Shown here: in pieces, positions 1 to 9,084 of the stretch
Layout: every line of letters starts with the position of its first letter
How positions within the stretch are numbered: the stretch's first letter is position 1
Made by a program: the position numbers and the translations under genes
The notes under the pieces: model-generated
Seen by the model: the letters and a program-made list of their open reading frames with translations, nothing else
Told to the model about the DNA's origin: nothing
The model's database searches: none
Assembly (NCBI GenBank): GCA_017347445.1
Contig: AP021856.1
Coordinates: 3,914,613-3,978,612 of the forward strand
Direction of reading: 5' to 3'
DNA length: 64,000 nucleotides
Origin: Candidatus Brocadia pituitae
GTDB lineage: Bacteria > Planctomycetota > Brocadiia > Brocadiales > Brocadiaceae

Positions 1-16
1 CAACGTCAGATACCGG

Positions 17-1138
17 TCATTTCGCATCTGAGGCCGAAGGTAATTTCACTAACTCAAGAACCGCCTGAAAGACATCCTCCGGGGTAATAGAAGAGACGCA
101 GGTAACATGATCGCAGGTGCGTTTCTCGCAAGGGCTACAAGGCATGTCTTTTCTTACCACTAGGGCATTATCATCGTAAGGAGCATAAAGGGAAGGATCC
201 TTAGGTCCAAAAATTGCAATGGTAGGTATTCCCATACACGAAGCAAGATGGGTGGGCCCTGTATCCCCGCCAATAAAAAGATGTGCATGTTGCAATAAGG
301 CTATCAGTTGTTTTATTGATGCAGTCCTGCATGCAATAGTGGCATGATCATGATACTGCATGAAAGAAAGAATATCTTTTACAAGGTTGTATTCCTGCGC
401 ACTCCAGGTAAAGACAACCGCATAGTTCATTTCTTTTATTAATTTGTCCGCAAGAAAGGCGTAGTTTTCAGGCGGCCAGCGTTTAAATTTACCAAACATG
501 CTGGTTCCCGGATGAAGTACTGCAATAAGCTTTCCCTGAAGATGATGCCGGGAAATAAAATCATTTATAGAAAGACGGTCGCTATCTGAAATCGAAAATA
601 CCGGCCTTTGGTAGCATGCCGTTATACCCATGCCCTGCAGAAGGCTGAAATATTTGTTAATCCTGTGCATCTTCTTTTGTTGTGGCTGAATCCGTATATT
701 AGTAAAAATAAAATTTCCTTCCTTGCAATATCCTTTAGAAAAACCAACCCGTGTCTTTGCACTACTCAAATAAGCCAAAAGCCCGCTTTTGAAATTACCA
801 TGAAAATCGAAAGCAACGTCATATTCCCTTCCCCTTAATTTCCGTAAAAACGTACGCAATTCTGCAGCTATCTTAAAATATTTATGCGGATGCCGCAGGG
901 CCGTTTGCCATTTTTTTCTGGGAAAGACAATGACTTCGTCTATTCCCGGAAGCGCTTCAACCAGGTCTTTTACTTTGTCCTCCACAAGCCATGCAATAGA
1001 GGCGGCAGGAAATGCCTGCCTCAAGTTTATTACAGAAGGTATAACGTGAACAATATCACCCATGGCGCCCAACCGTACAACCAGAATATTTCTGATATTA
1101 TCGAATTGTCTTCTCATCTTTGTAACAAAAATAGGCAC
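17..1138 (-). CDS. Glycosyltransferase family 9 (ADP-heptose:LPS heptosyltransferase-like)
   Basis: This 373-residue protein is a family 9 glycosyltransferase of the WaaC/WaaF/RfaQ type, which adds heptose to the LPS inner core on the cytoplasmic face of the inner membrane. The N-terminal Rossmann half carries LVVRLGAMGDIVHVIPSV, the family's acceptor-side glycine loop. The C-terminal half has the donor-site motifs LHPGTS and FIGGDTGPTHLASCMG. A late Cys cluster (PCSPCEKRTC) is common in this family. Length is normal. It is divergent from the Kdo-kinase-like gene at 1389, which fits a small LPS-core locus. Which heptose it adds cannot be read from sequence. An alternative start is the Met eight codons in (MRRQF). 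Confidence 0.9.
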   Translation of the reverse strand: MPIFVTKMRRQFDNIRNILVVRLGAMGDIVHVIPSVINLRQAFPAASIAWLVEDKVKDLVEALPGIDEVIVFPRKKWQTALRHPHKYFKIAAELRTFLRKLRGREYDVAFDFHGNFKSGLLAYLSSAKTRVGFSKGYCKEGNFIFTNIRIQPQQKKMHRINKYFSLLQGMGITACYQRPVFSISDSDRLSINDFISRHHLQGKLIAVLHPGTSMFGKFKRWPPENYAFLADKLIKEMNYAVVFTWSAQEYNLVKDILSFMQYHDHATIACRTASIKQLIALLQHAHLFIGGDTGPTHLASCMGIPTIAIFGPKDPSLYAPYDDNALVVRKDMPCSPCEKRTCDHVTCVSSITPEDVFQAVLELVKLPSASDAK

Positions 1139-1388
1139 TTATATACTTCGCTCCCCGCAGAATGACATTTTCGCATTATTCTGTTATTTTGAGGGGGTGA
1201 AACGACCGAAGAATCGCAGGTTTGAAATTCCTAAACATTAAATTACTATAAGCTTTGTACCACCGGTTTTCAATAAGAATTCAATTTGCGTTTGTATTCA
1301 TTTCCGTGCCGATATATAATCTTATGCAAAGCAGTTTTCCAAAGACGGCATGCCGATGAATGGCTTTTTTCCTTAAATAATAACGCTT

Positions 1389-2300
1389 ATGTTACCGAAG
1401 TCTATGGTATTATCCGCTTTTTCCGTGGTGAAAGAAGGAAATACCACTTTATTGGTAAAAGACCAGTATAAAGAAATTCTCTTCACTATGGCTTTTCATC
1501 CGAAAGCTTTTGAAGGCAGCAAGAAAGAGACCGGTACGGTAAAATTTGGGAGAGGGACGTATTTAACTATTCCTGTCTCCGGAAACAACAGGGAAAGGTT
1601 TATTATCCGGAACTACCGGCATGGTGGCCTATTCGGTAAACTTTTGGGCGGTATCTTTTATAATGAGAAAAGACCGGTCAGTGAAGTAGCGGTCAACGAA
1701 ATCGCTCTACAAAAAGACGTCCCATCTGCGGAAGTAGTTGCCGTAATCAAGAGAAGATTGTGGGGTTTGTTTTATAAGGCAGACTTTATCTCCAGGGAAA
1801 TTCCTGATGCGGTTGACCTTATCCAATTGATAACAGAATCTTCCCTGATATTCATCAAAAGATTTAAGAAGCCTATCATCCTTGTGTTGGCAAGGCTTTT
1901 AAGGGATATGCACGATGCCGGAATATTTCATGCAGACTTACATCTGAAAAATATCCTCGTGAAACGTAATACAACCGGAGAGTTTCATGCGTATATTATA
2001 GACCTGGATAAATCCGTGGTTGTCGAGAAGCTTGACATTGATAAGCGCATGGAAAACCTCCTGCGTCTTGACCGATCCGTAGAGAAACTCCGATGGTTGT
2101 CATGCAGAACCAATACGTCTTTGTATGAAAAAATGGGCTCCATTTCCCGGGCTGACAAGATTCGGTTTTTTCGATCGTATATGCTCTGCGGTAATGTACT
2201 TGATAAAGATTGGAAAAAGTACGCCCGTCGGCACCATTCCCGGCATGCGTTCCATAAACTCTGGTGGCATACATCACGTCTTTTTAACAAAATCCCATAA
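1389..2300 (+). CDS. Lipopolysaccharide kinase (Kdo kinase/WaaP family)
   Basis: The 303-residue product belongs to the small protein-kinase-like family that phosphorylates Kdo or heptose in the LPS core. The catalytic loop is visible as GIFHADLHLKNILV (about residue 180), followed by the metal-binding motif IIDLDKS. A basic N-terminal half (FGRGTYLTIPV, RNYRHGG) matches the KdkA pattern of an RNYRHGG-type glycine/basic loop. It lies 21 bp before plsY on the same strand, so the two are probably cotranscribed. There is no good Shine-Dalgarno before ATG 1389. GTG 1428 (VKEGNTTLLV) is an alternative start closer to the usual KdkA N-terminus. Confidence 0.8.
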   Translation: MLPKSMVLSAFSVVKEGNTTLLVKDQYKEILFTMAFHPKAFEGSKKETGTVKFGRGTYLTIPVSGNNRERFIIRNYRHGGLFGKLLGGIFYNEKRPVSEVAVNEIALQKDVPSAEVVAVIKRRLWGLFYKADFISREIPDAVDLIQLITESSLIFIKRFKKPIILVLARLLRDMHDAGIFHADLHLKNILVKRNTTGEFHAYIIDLDKSVVVEKLDIDKRMENLLRLDRSVEKLRWLSCRTNTSLYEKMGSISRADKIRFFRSYMLCGNVLDKDWKKYARRHHSRHAFHKLWWHTSRLFNKIP

Positions 2301-2321
2301 AAACAAGAAAGGGTTTTACCT

Positions 2322-2972
2322 GTGTTCATACAAGATATTTTAGGCCCAGTTATTTCATATTTCATTGGCAGCATCCCTTTCGGATTTCTCATCGTTAAGA
2401 TGGTAAAAGGCATTGATATCCGGCAAGTTGGCAGCGGCAATCCGGGGGCAACAAACGTTACCAGAGTTATGGGCAAACCCTATGGCATATTGGTATTCAT
2501 TTTAGACATGCTGAAAGGGTTTCTCCCGGTATTCATCTTTGAGCATTATTTTGCAGGACATGAGCATAGCCTATCCGTGATATTCTGTGGAGCAAGTGCG
2601 ATATGCGGCCATACATTCCCCCTGTTTCTTGGTTTTAAGGGAGGAAAGGCTGCGGCAACGAGTTGCGGGGTATTTTTGTGGTTAGCGCCACTTCCACTCG
2701 TTATTTCTGCTGCCGTCTGGCTGTTGATAGTGTATATATCCCGCTATATTTCTTTAGGCTCCATGCTCAGCTCAATCGTTTTAGTCATATGCATAATAAT
2801 GCTTCGCAATGATCCTTTTGGACAAGGACTTTATTTGACCGTATTTTCCCTATTCATCTCTGTGTTCCTTATTATACGCCATAAATCAAACATCAGAAGG
2901 CTTTTGAACGGCACAGAAAATAAAATCGGGAAAAAATTTAAAGCCGACGTCTCTACGAGTTCCAATCTATAA
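2322..2972 (+). CDS. plsY: Acyl-phosphate:glycerol-3-phosphate acyltransferase PlsY
   Basis: PlsY transfers an acyl group from acyl-phosphate to glycerol-3-phosphate, the first step of phospholipid synthesis, in the inner membrane. The 216-residue protein shows the three family signatures: GSIPFGFLI in the first segment, GSGNPGATNVTRVMG after it, and GHTFPLFLGFKGGKAAAT in the middle, with about five hydrophobic segments. The start is GTG at 2322, preceded by AAGAAAGGG. It follows the Kdo-kinase-like gene by 21 bp and ends nine bases before the convergent mlaA, leaving no room for a separate terminator. Confidence 0.95.
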   Translation: MFIQDILGPVISYFIGSIPFGFLIVKMVKGIDIRQVGSGNPGATNVTRVMGKPYGILVFILDMLKGFLPVFIFEHYFAGHEHSLSVIFCGASAICGHTFPLFLGFKGGKAAATSCGVFLWLAPLPLVISAAVWLLIVYISRYISLGSMLSSIVLVICIIMLRNDPFGQGLYLTVFSLFISVFLIIRHKSNIRRLLNGTENKIGKKFKADVSTSSNL

Positions 2973-2981
2973 TTACCTGGC

Positions 2982-3815
2982 TTACTCTTTTATCCTCTTC
3001 ATCCGGTTTTGCAGATAAGCATCCTGAAGTGCAGTATAGGGATCGATAGCCGGTTTTGTTACACTCTCATACGTATCACCTGTATCGATGGAAAGTTTGT
3101 TGACAGACTCGTAGGTATAATTCCCCACACCCTCAATAGGTTTGAGGAAAAACCAGGAAACCCATGTTAAGGGATCCAGCACGGTATCACCTACAAGCCC
3201 TATGGTATCGCGGGTATTCGATGGGCCGATAAAAGGCCACACGATATACGTGCCGGATTCCATCTTGTATTTCCCAAGAGTCTGGCCAAAGTCTCTCTCC
3301 TGTTTCTCCAGGTGAAATTTTGATTTTGCAGGATCGAGAAATCCCGCTACCCCAACCGTGCTATTAATGACAAAACGCAACATTTCCGTACCTGCGCCTT
3401 TAAAATTAGACTGGAAGAGGCAATTAAAAAAACGGACGGGCATCCTTATATTTGTATAAAAATTTCTAACGCTTACCCGCGCCTGGACAGGTATCATAGA
3501 ATTATACCCGGTGTATATGGGTTTAAAAAAATAATGAAAAGCCTTGTCATTGAAGCCAAACATGGCTCTGTTAAAGGGCTGAAGGGTGTCTTTTACCAGA
3601 GGCGTCTCTGCTTCCATCCCGTATTGCCCTGTCTCGTCTGATTCCGCCTCAGTATCGGTCACCGCAATGTCTTTGTCGGAAACACTGTCTTCGCTCAATT
3701 TCTCATCCGCTAATTCTTCAGAAGTAGTTATTGGCATATTTTCAGCATATAACATTGTCGCCGAAAAAAATGCTGTTAAACTAAAAAACAGCGTCCCAAC
3801 TACACATCTTCTCAT
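2982..3815 (-). CDS. mlaA: MlaA/VacJ-family outer-membrane lipid-asymmetry protein
   Basis: MlaA sits in the outer membrane and extracts phospholipids from the outer leaflet for return through MlaC and MlaFEBD. The body is typical from about residue 78: DTLQPFNRAMFGFNDKAFHY, then RMPVRFFNCLFQ and the GxY/YIVWPFIGPSNTRDTIG block. An acidic Ser/Glu-rich linker of about 45 residues follows the signal peptide. The signal peptide ends in ATMLYA with no lipobox cysteine, so unlike the E. coli protein it may not be a lipoprotein. It is the last gene of the mlaE-mlaF-mlaD-mlaC-mlaA series, 54 bp after mlaC. Confidence 0.92.
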   Translation of the reverse strand: MRRCVVGTLFFSLTAFFSATMLYAENMPITTSEELADEKLSEDSVSDKDIAVTDTEAESDETGQYGMEAETPLVKDTLQPFNRAMFGFNDKAFHYFFKPIYTGYNSMIPVQARVSVRNFYTNIRMPVRFFNCLFQSNFKGAGTEMLRFVINSTVGVAGFLDPAKSKFHLEKQERDFGQTLGKYKMESGTYIVWPFIGPSNTRDTIGLVGDTVLDPLTWVSWFFLKPIEGVGNYTYESVNKLSIDTGDTYESVTKPAIDPYTALQDAYLQNRMKRIKE

Positions 3816-3869
3816 CGTTTGACCTTTCTTAGATTGACAATAGGCTTTGCCATGTATTGTGAAGTTTCT

Positions 3870-4487
3870 TTAGGTTGTTTCTTTGCCGCTTTTCTCTTTT
3901 ATTTTTTGTACAAGTTCTTTATAGGATGATTTCATCAGGATGGTGTTAAACTGGCTGCGGTAATTATTGACTAGACTCACCCCTTCAATGATTACATCAT
4001 AAATCTGCCACTTTCCTGCGTTGCTGAGCATACGATATTCTACCAGTATAACCGCTCCGGTATTCGTAATGATTTTGGTCTGGACACTGGCATAATCTTT
4101 ATCGTCTTGTTTGTCCTTAACAAAAACAATCTTTTCGCCGGAATAGGTATCGGTTTTGCCGATATAGGCATCTTTCAGGATATTTGCAAAGAGATCCACA
4201 AATTCTTTCTTCTCTTCTGGAGAACGTTTTTTCCAGTGCTGACCAAGTGCTCTTTTGGACATTTCTTCAAAATTAAAGATGGGAGAGATTTCTTTCCACA
4301 ACCGTTGTTTGCGTTCCTGTGACTTTTCCGCTCCTTTCAGGGAAGGATCTTTCAAAACCGCCAAGCCTCTGTCGATTGTTTCCATGACAAGGGTTCCTGG
4401 GTTTTCATCAGCCCACAGGAAAGAAGACATGCCTATCAACAAAACAACTCCATAAAAAATTGAAGACATCACTTTTTTCTTGTTCAT
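3870..4487 (-). CDS. mlaC: Periplasmic phospholipid carrier MlaC (Ttg2 family)
   Basis: MlaC shuttles phospholipids across the periplasm between MlaA and the MlaFED complex. The 205-residue protein has a signal peptide (SIFYGVVLLIGMSSFLWA) and the family core FNFEEMSKRALGQHWKKRSP followed by a helical region and a beta sheet that forms the lipid pocket. VEYRMLSNAGKWQIYDVIIEG is the conserved strand pair (first 20 residues of it match best). It starts four bases after mlaD, so the two are translated from one message. Confidence 0.92.
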   Translation of the reverse strand: MNKKKVMSSIFYGVVLLIGMSSFLWADENPGTLVMETIDRGLAVLKDPSLKGAEKSQERKQRLWKEISPIFNFEEMSKRALGQHWKKRSPEEKKEFVDLFANILKDAYIGKTDTYSGEKIVFVKDKQDDKDYASVQTKIITNTGAVILVEYRMLSNAGKWQIYDVIIEGVSLVNNYRSQFNTILMKSSYKELVQKIKEKSGKETT

Positions 4488-4491
4488 TTCC

Positions 4492-4938
4492 TTATTCCTT
4501 TACCTTTCCAAAGACAAAATTTCCTATTAATTTTTCCAAATCAATTGGCGGTTCTGTTTCATGCAAGGTATCTCCCGGCTGTAATAGTTTGTCCGACCCA
4601 CCCGGCGTTATCTCCACGTACTTTTCCCCAAGAAGCCCTTTGGTGCGAATAGAGGCAATCGCATCATCCTGGAGTTTTACATCATCCAGAATGCTTAAGC
4701 TAACAACAGCCTCATAATCAATGAGTTTAATAGTATCGACCTTACCCACGGAGACTCCTGCTATTTCTACCTCGGTATTCTTTTTAAGTCCCTTGACGGT
4801 GCTAAAGACGGCCTTTACCGGGTAGTAATGCCCCCCGATCAGGTCAATCTTTCCGAGCTTTGCCGAAATAAAAATCAAACAAAGCACTCCAACAAAAACA
4901 AAGATACCAACGACTATTTCCACATCAAATTTCTTCAT
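4492..4938 (-). CDS. mlaD: MlaD-type MCE-domain substrate-binding protein
   Basis: MlaD is the membrane-anchored MCE-domain subunit that forms the hexameric periplasmic ring of the Mla transporter. The 148-residue protein has one N-terminal membrane helix (VVGIFVFVGVLCLIFISAKL), then the MCE domain with YPVKAVFSTVKGLKKNTEVE, SVGKV and the RTKGLLGEKYVEITPGG motif. Length is normal for the short MlaD class. It lies 29 bp after mlaF and four bp before mlaC. Confidence 0.94.
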   Translation of the reverse strand: MKKFDVEIVVGIFVFVGVLCLIFISAKLGKIDLIGGHYYPVKAVFSTVKGLKKNTEVEIAGVSVGKVDTIKLIDYEAVVSLSILDDVKLQDDAIASIRTKGLLGEKYVEITPGGSDKLLQPGDTLHETEPPIDLEKLIGNFVFGKVKE

Positions 4939-4967
4939 TTTGTCACCTTTTCGAATATTGGGATATA

Positions 4968-5714
4968 TTATTTTAGAGAAATAGGGCCTTCCAATTCCCC
5001 ATGAATGAATTGATGAACCACAGGATCCTGAGAGGCCTTTATTTCTTCCGGAGTCCCCGTAAAAATAATTTTTCCGTTGTATAGCATAGCAATAGAATCG
5101 ACAATAGAGAAAATTGCTGGAATCTCATGGGTTACAATAATGGCAGTAAACTTGCAACTCTTCTGGCACTCCCAGATCATTCTGTGGATAGCTTTGCCTA
5201 TTAACGGGTCCAGTCCGGCTGTTGGTTCATCAAAAAGAACTATCTCTGGATTCATAATGAGACAACGGGCCAGGGCCACTCGTTTTTTCATGCCTCCGCT
5301 TATTTCTGACGGATATTTCTTCTCTGCACCTGAGAGGCCTACCCGGGATAGCTCATCAAGCACCTTGTTCCTGATTACCGGCTCTTTCAGCCTGGTCTTT
5401 TCCCTGAGCGGAAATGCAACATTATCAAATACGGTAAGTGAATCGAAAAGCGCACCGCCCTGAAAAACAATACCAAATCGTTCTTTTAATTGTTTGAGAG
5501 GCCTTCTTCTCAGCTTACTGATATCCTGATTATCTATCAACACCGCGCCCTTGTCAGGCCTCAAAAGACCAATAATATGCTTTAATAATATTGATTTTCC
5601 TTGCCCGCTACCTCCAATTAACGCTGTGGAATCTCCGCCTGCTATCGTCAAGTTGACGCCGCTGAGTACCTCATGACCCTTAAAACTTTTAAACAAATCA
5701 ACAACCTTAATCAT
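4968..5714 (-). CDS. mlaF: ABC transporter ATPase MlaF
   Basis: This is the cytoplasmic ATPase of the Mla phospholipid transporter. Walker A is GGSGQGKS (about residue 35), the signature is [10 protein letters not shown], Walker B is [14 protein letters not shown], and the H-loop is IIVTHEIP. The MKKR form of the signature is typical of the Mkl/MlaF subfamily. It is nine bases after mlaE and upstream of mlaD. Confidence 0.95.
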   Translation of the reverse strand: MIKVVDLFKSFKGHEVLSGVNLTIAGGDSTALIGGSGQGKSILLKHIIGLLRPDKGAVLIDNQDISKLRRRPLKQLKERFGIVFQGGALFDSLTVFDNVAFPLREKTRLKEPVIRNKVLDELSRVGLSGAEKKYPSEISGGMKKRVALARCLIMNPEIVLFDEPTAGLDPLIGKAIHRMIWECQKSCKFTAIIVTHEIPAIFSIVDSIAMLYNGKIIFTGTPEEIKASQDPVVHQFIHGELEGPISLK

Positions 5715-5723
5715 AGCTAGTCA

Positions 5724-6506
5724 CTAAAGTATCATTATAGAAGTCATAAAATAATCCCATATCAGGATCAAAACTGAGGAAAGCACTACTGATTGAATAG
5801 TTGCCTTGCTGACACCTTCAGCCCCATATCTCGTATAATAGCCCTTGTAACAGCTGATCCATGTTATTAAAAAACCAAAGCTTAAAGATTTGTACAGACC
5901 CTCAAGAATGTCCTGGGTTTTTATAAAATCTCTAATGCCCTGAAAATACGTACCGCTGGACAAGTCCATGAGTCCTACGCTTATTGCATATCCTCCAAAG
6001 ACACCCAAAACAACAAAGATGGCATTTAAAAGAGGAAGCGACAGGATGCCTGCCAGTATATTCGGCACAATCAAATACTTGTAAGGGTTTAAGGCCATGG
6101 CATCAAGGGCATCAATCTGTTCGGTTATCCTCATAATACCGATTTCGGCCGTTAATGCAGAACCCGCGCAGCCCGTGACCATTAAAGCCGAAATAACCGG
6201 TCCTAATTCCCGTATTAATGATAAAGCAACGACAGGACCGAGACTTGCTTCAGCGCCAAATTTGACCAGGGCGTAATACGTCTGTAATGCCAATACCATT
6301 CCCGTAAATGAACCCGTCAGGACAATAACAGGGGTGGTTTTTACACCAACAAAATTGATTTGTTTAATAATCCGCTGTAACAGGTAGGGCGGGAACAGCA
6401 TCCAAAATAAGGATGAGATAATAAAACAAGTCATCTTCCCTAATTCGCGTATAAACCGGTGGGTATAACTGCCTATTATTTTAAATGGGATAAATATCCA
6501 ACTCAT
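5724..6506 (-). CDS. mlaE: MlaE-family ABC transporter permease
   Basis: MlaE is the inner-membrane permease that pairs with MlaF and MlaD. The 260-residue protein carries the family's MlaE domain: VLTGSFTGMVLALQTYYAL, then LIRELGPVISALMVTGCAG and EIGIMRITEQIDALDAM, with about five membrane segments. It is the first gene of the five-gene minus-strand mla operon, so the promoter should lie in the AT-rich 600 bp upstream. Confidence 0.95.
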   Translation of the reverse strand: MSWIFIPFKIIGSYTHRFIRELGKMTCFIISSLFWMLFPPYLLQRIIKQINFVGVKTTPVIVLTGSFTGMVLALQTYYALVKFGAEASLGPVVALSLIRELGPVISALMVTGCAGSALTAEIGIMRITEQIDALDAMALNPYKYLIVPNILAGILSLPLLNAIFVVLGVFGGYAISVGLMDLSSGTYFQGIRDFIKTQDILEGLYKSLSFGFLITWISCYKGYYTRYGAEGVSKATIQSVVLSSVLILIWDYFMTSIMIL

Positions 6507-7125
6507 GAGTGAATTTTACGAAAATATTTTTATAGTCCACTGCACATCAACAATTATGAACTCTCAAGTAAAGTCAATAAAATACAGTATCCTTATTAAC
6601 AACAATTGTACCAGTAGTCCCGAATAATTTACTAATTTTACCTATGTATTTGATTTAATATGGCTTATTGATTATTTATTTCTTTGCAAATGTAGTTGAC
6701 ATAAAAATACACATTGGGTTTTTAAGAAAAACTTGCATAAATAGGAGGCAGACACTGAAAAGATTAGAAAAAATTTCGTTTTTGACCATCCTTTCTTACC
6801 TATACCCAATTTTTTCTTTATTTCTGATACAAGAATACTTTGTTGGGAGATACCATAATACGATACAATACACAATTATTTGCATAAATTTTTAAATGGC
6901 AACATCATATAACGATATCAAATAATAATCAAGAATTATTCCAATAAAAAAGAAACAGGTTATTCAAGTTCATCCGAAATCCTTACTTTATTACCTGCTG
7001 GCAGCAAAACAATCATTGTTTGCACGTGCTATGCTATTTTCGGAGAAAATCAAATAACCTTTAATAAAAACGAACAATTATCACGCCATTATGAAAAAAC
7101 CTGATCTCCGTGTTTCAGATAAACA
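6507..7125. other. AT-rich intergenic region upstream of mlaE
   Basis: About 620 bp with no convincing gene. It separates the 5' end of the mla operon from the 3' end of dsbD, both on the minus strand, so it should hold the mla promoter. Open frames on either strand here are low-complexity and overlap each other. A TTGACA at 6696 and an AGGAGG at about 6741 on the plus strand are not followed by a usual start codon. Confidence 0.6.
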
Positions 7126-8958
7126 TTACTCCAGACCTCTCAAAATTTGGAGAAATTCTTTTGCACGGACAAAACCGGTAACGGTTTTGTCCCTGATCAC
7201 CGTTCCGTCCTTGCCGATAAAAACAATCGTGGGCAAGCCAACCACATGATACTTCTCCCAAAGCTGTTTCACCTTCGGATCGTCACTTTTGGTGCTGTCG
7301 ATCTTAACATTTACAAACCTACGCGATTCTTTGATAACTTCAGGGTCTGCATAGGTAAATTTATCAAATTCCTTGCACGCTGCACACCATTCTGCCCAAA
7401 AATCGATGATTACTGTTTTACCACTCTCCCTGCCCTGCCTGAGACCCTCTTCTTCGTCATACACCCAGCTAAGCTTCTCTTTTGCCTCAACTGATTGACC
7501 AGGAGTTACAGTCGAAAAAGGCGGTAAAATGAACCCACGGATCATGAGATGTCCCACGAGAAAATAAGCCCCAAAGATAAAGGCTATAAGACCGAAAGCC
7601 CTTTTTGCCCGATGAAAGGCAGTGCTCTCATGAGTCAGCCGGTCAAAACCGCCTGAAAATACTCCTGTCACGATTAAAAATAGTCCCAGACTTATGATAA
7701 AGGCGCTCTCTGAGATAATGAACCTTAAGTAATACAGCGCAACCCCGATTAAAAGGAGCCCAAAGATCCTCTCCACCGTCACCATCCAGCCTCCTGATTT
7801 CGGGAGGGACTTTATGGCTCCGGAGAAGGTTCCTAGCACGATCAGCAGTACGCCTAATCCCCAGGCAAAGACAAAGAGCATCAAAAACCCCAGGAATTTG
7901 TTGCCCGTGCTGGCGATATAGACTAACAAGCTCGCAAGTGCAGGGCCAATACAAGGCGATGCCACAATTCCCGATATTAATCCCATAACAAAGACGCCGG
8001 GAAAACCCTTTCCTGTCTTTGTCCCCAGCCGGTCTGAGATAAAAGACGGCACCCGGAGGTAATATACCCCAAACATACTCAAGGCAAGTCCGATAAAAAC
8101 CACCACGACAAACCCTATGACCCATGGGCTCTGCAAGGCAGAACCAAACAATGCGCCGGTAGAGGCAGCCACTACACCCATGGCAGAATACACAATGGCA
8201 ATACCCGATACGTAAACCAGAGAAAGAAAAAAGGCCGCGAGGGGTTTCCTGGCTGTGGATTGTTTGTCCGTAGCCTGACCACCGATTACTGCCACCGTAA
8301 TGGGTATCATGGGATACACACATGGGGTAAAACTGAGACCCACACCAGCAAGAAAGATAAGGATGAGCGATACAAAAATTCCACGGCTCTCAATGGTCTG
8401 TTGAAAACCAGTTGCGCCGGATTTCTTCCCAGGTTTAGAAACCGGTTGAGACTGCCTAGCTTCCGTTGATGACACCGGCGTGCCCCAACCAGCAGGCTCT
8501 ACCCTGACGGGGATGAGGAACTCCTCAACCTTCGGGGGAAAGCAGAGTTTGTCCGAGCATCCCTGATAGTGCACCTTAAGCTTTAGCTCCTGAAGTCCGG
8601 ATGGTGTATCTCTTGGTACCTGAACAAATGACTTTGCTTCTATGTGCCCTTCATAATTTTCCACCTCTTTCTCCAGGAATTGATCATACTTGATCTTCCC
8701 GGCAGGAAGTTCTGTGGAGGCTATGATAAATCGGGAAGGATCTCCACTCTCCACTTTGACTTGATCCTTGTAAATATGATGATTGGGGGCAACCGTGAAG
8801 GTTACCGCAACAGGGATAAGATCACCGGCAGGAATACGATCCTTTAAAAGAGACACCTTCACGATAAAAGAAGAAGTTTCTCCAAAGGTAGCTAAGGGAA
8901 AGAGATATAAGATGAAAGCAATGCCAAAAAATCTTCTCACAAAGAAAGCTGTTTTCAT
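7126..8958 (-). CDS. dsbD: Thiol:disulfide interchange protein DsbD
   Basis: DsbD carries electrons from cytoplasmic thioredoxin across the inner membrane to keep periplasmic thiols reduced, for example for cytochrome c assembly. All three parts are present in 610 residues. After a signal peptide comes the periplasmic alpha domain with CSDKLCFPP. Then follow eight membrane segments containing the cysteines in SFTPCVYPMIPI and IVASPCIGPALA. The C-terminal thioredoxin domain has the WAEWCAACKEFD active site. The upstream region is 126 bp from the next minus-strand gene, mtaB, so it may be a separate unit. Supply of reductant to the ResB/CcsA cytochrome system elsewhere in the window is a plausible role. 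Confidence 0.95.
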   Translation of the reverse strand: MKTAFFVRRFFGIAFILYLFPLATFGETSSFIVKVSLLKDRIPAGDLIPVAVTFTVAPNHHIYKDQVKVESGDPSRFIIASTELPAGKIKYDQFLEKEVENYEGHIEAKSFVQVPRDTPSGLQELKLKVHYQGCSDKLCFPPKVEEFLIPVRVEPAGWGTPVSSTEARQSQPVSKPGKKSGATGFQQTIESRGIFVSLILIFLAGVGLSFTPCVYPMIPITVAVIGGQATDKQSTARKPLAAFFLSLVYVSGIAIVYSAMGVVAASTGALFGSALQSPWVIGFVVVVFIGLALSMFGVYYLRVPSFISDRLGTKTGKGFPGVFVMGLISGIVASPCIGPALASLLVYIASTGNKFLGFLMLFVFAWGLGVLLIVLGTFSGAIKSLPKSGGWMVTVERIFGLLLIGVALYYLRFIISESAFIISLGLFLIVTGVFSGGFDRLTHESTAFHRAKRAFGLIAFIFGAYFLVGHLMIRGFILPPFSTVTPGQSVEAKEKLSWVYDEEEGLRQGRESGKTVIIDFWAEWCAACKEFDKFTYADPEVIKESRRFVNVKIDSTKSDDPKVKQLWEKYHVVGLPTIVFIGKDGTVIRDKTVTGFVRAKEFLQILRGLE

Positions 8959-9084
8959 AGTATATTCTCCTCGTTAATTTGAAAGTGGGAAACCGTTTTT
9001 GGAAAACTTTAAAAATTTATTTGTTCTGTGTTTCAGATATTTTATATGCTTGATTACCAGGAAAAACCATTTTGCATTATGTAG

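Noticed and set aside
6668-6895. 75-codon frame on the plus strand (with an opposite-strand frame over the same bases)
   Set aside because: Low-complexity AT-rich sequence, no usual start after the AGGAGG, no recognisable product, mutual overlap of frames.
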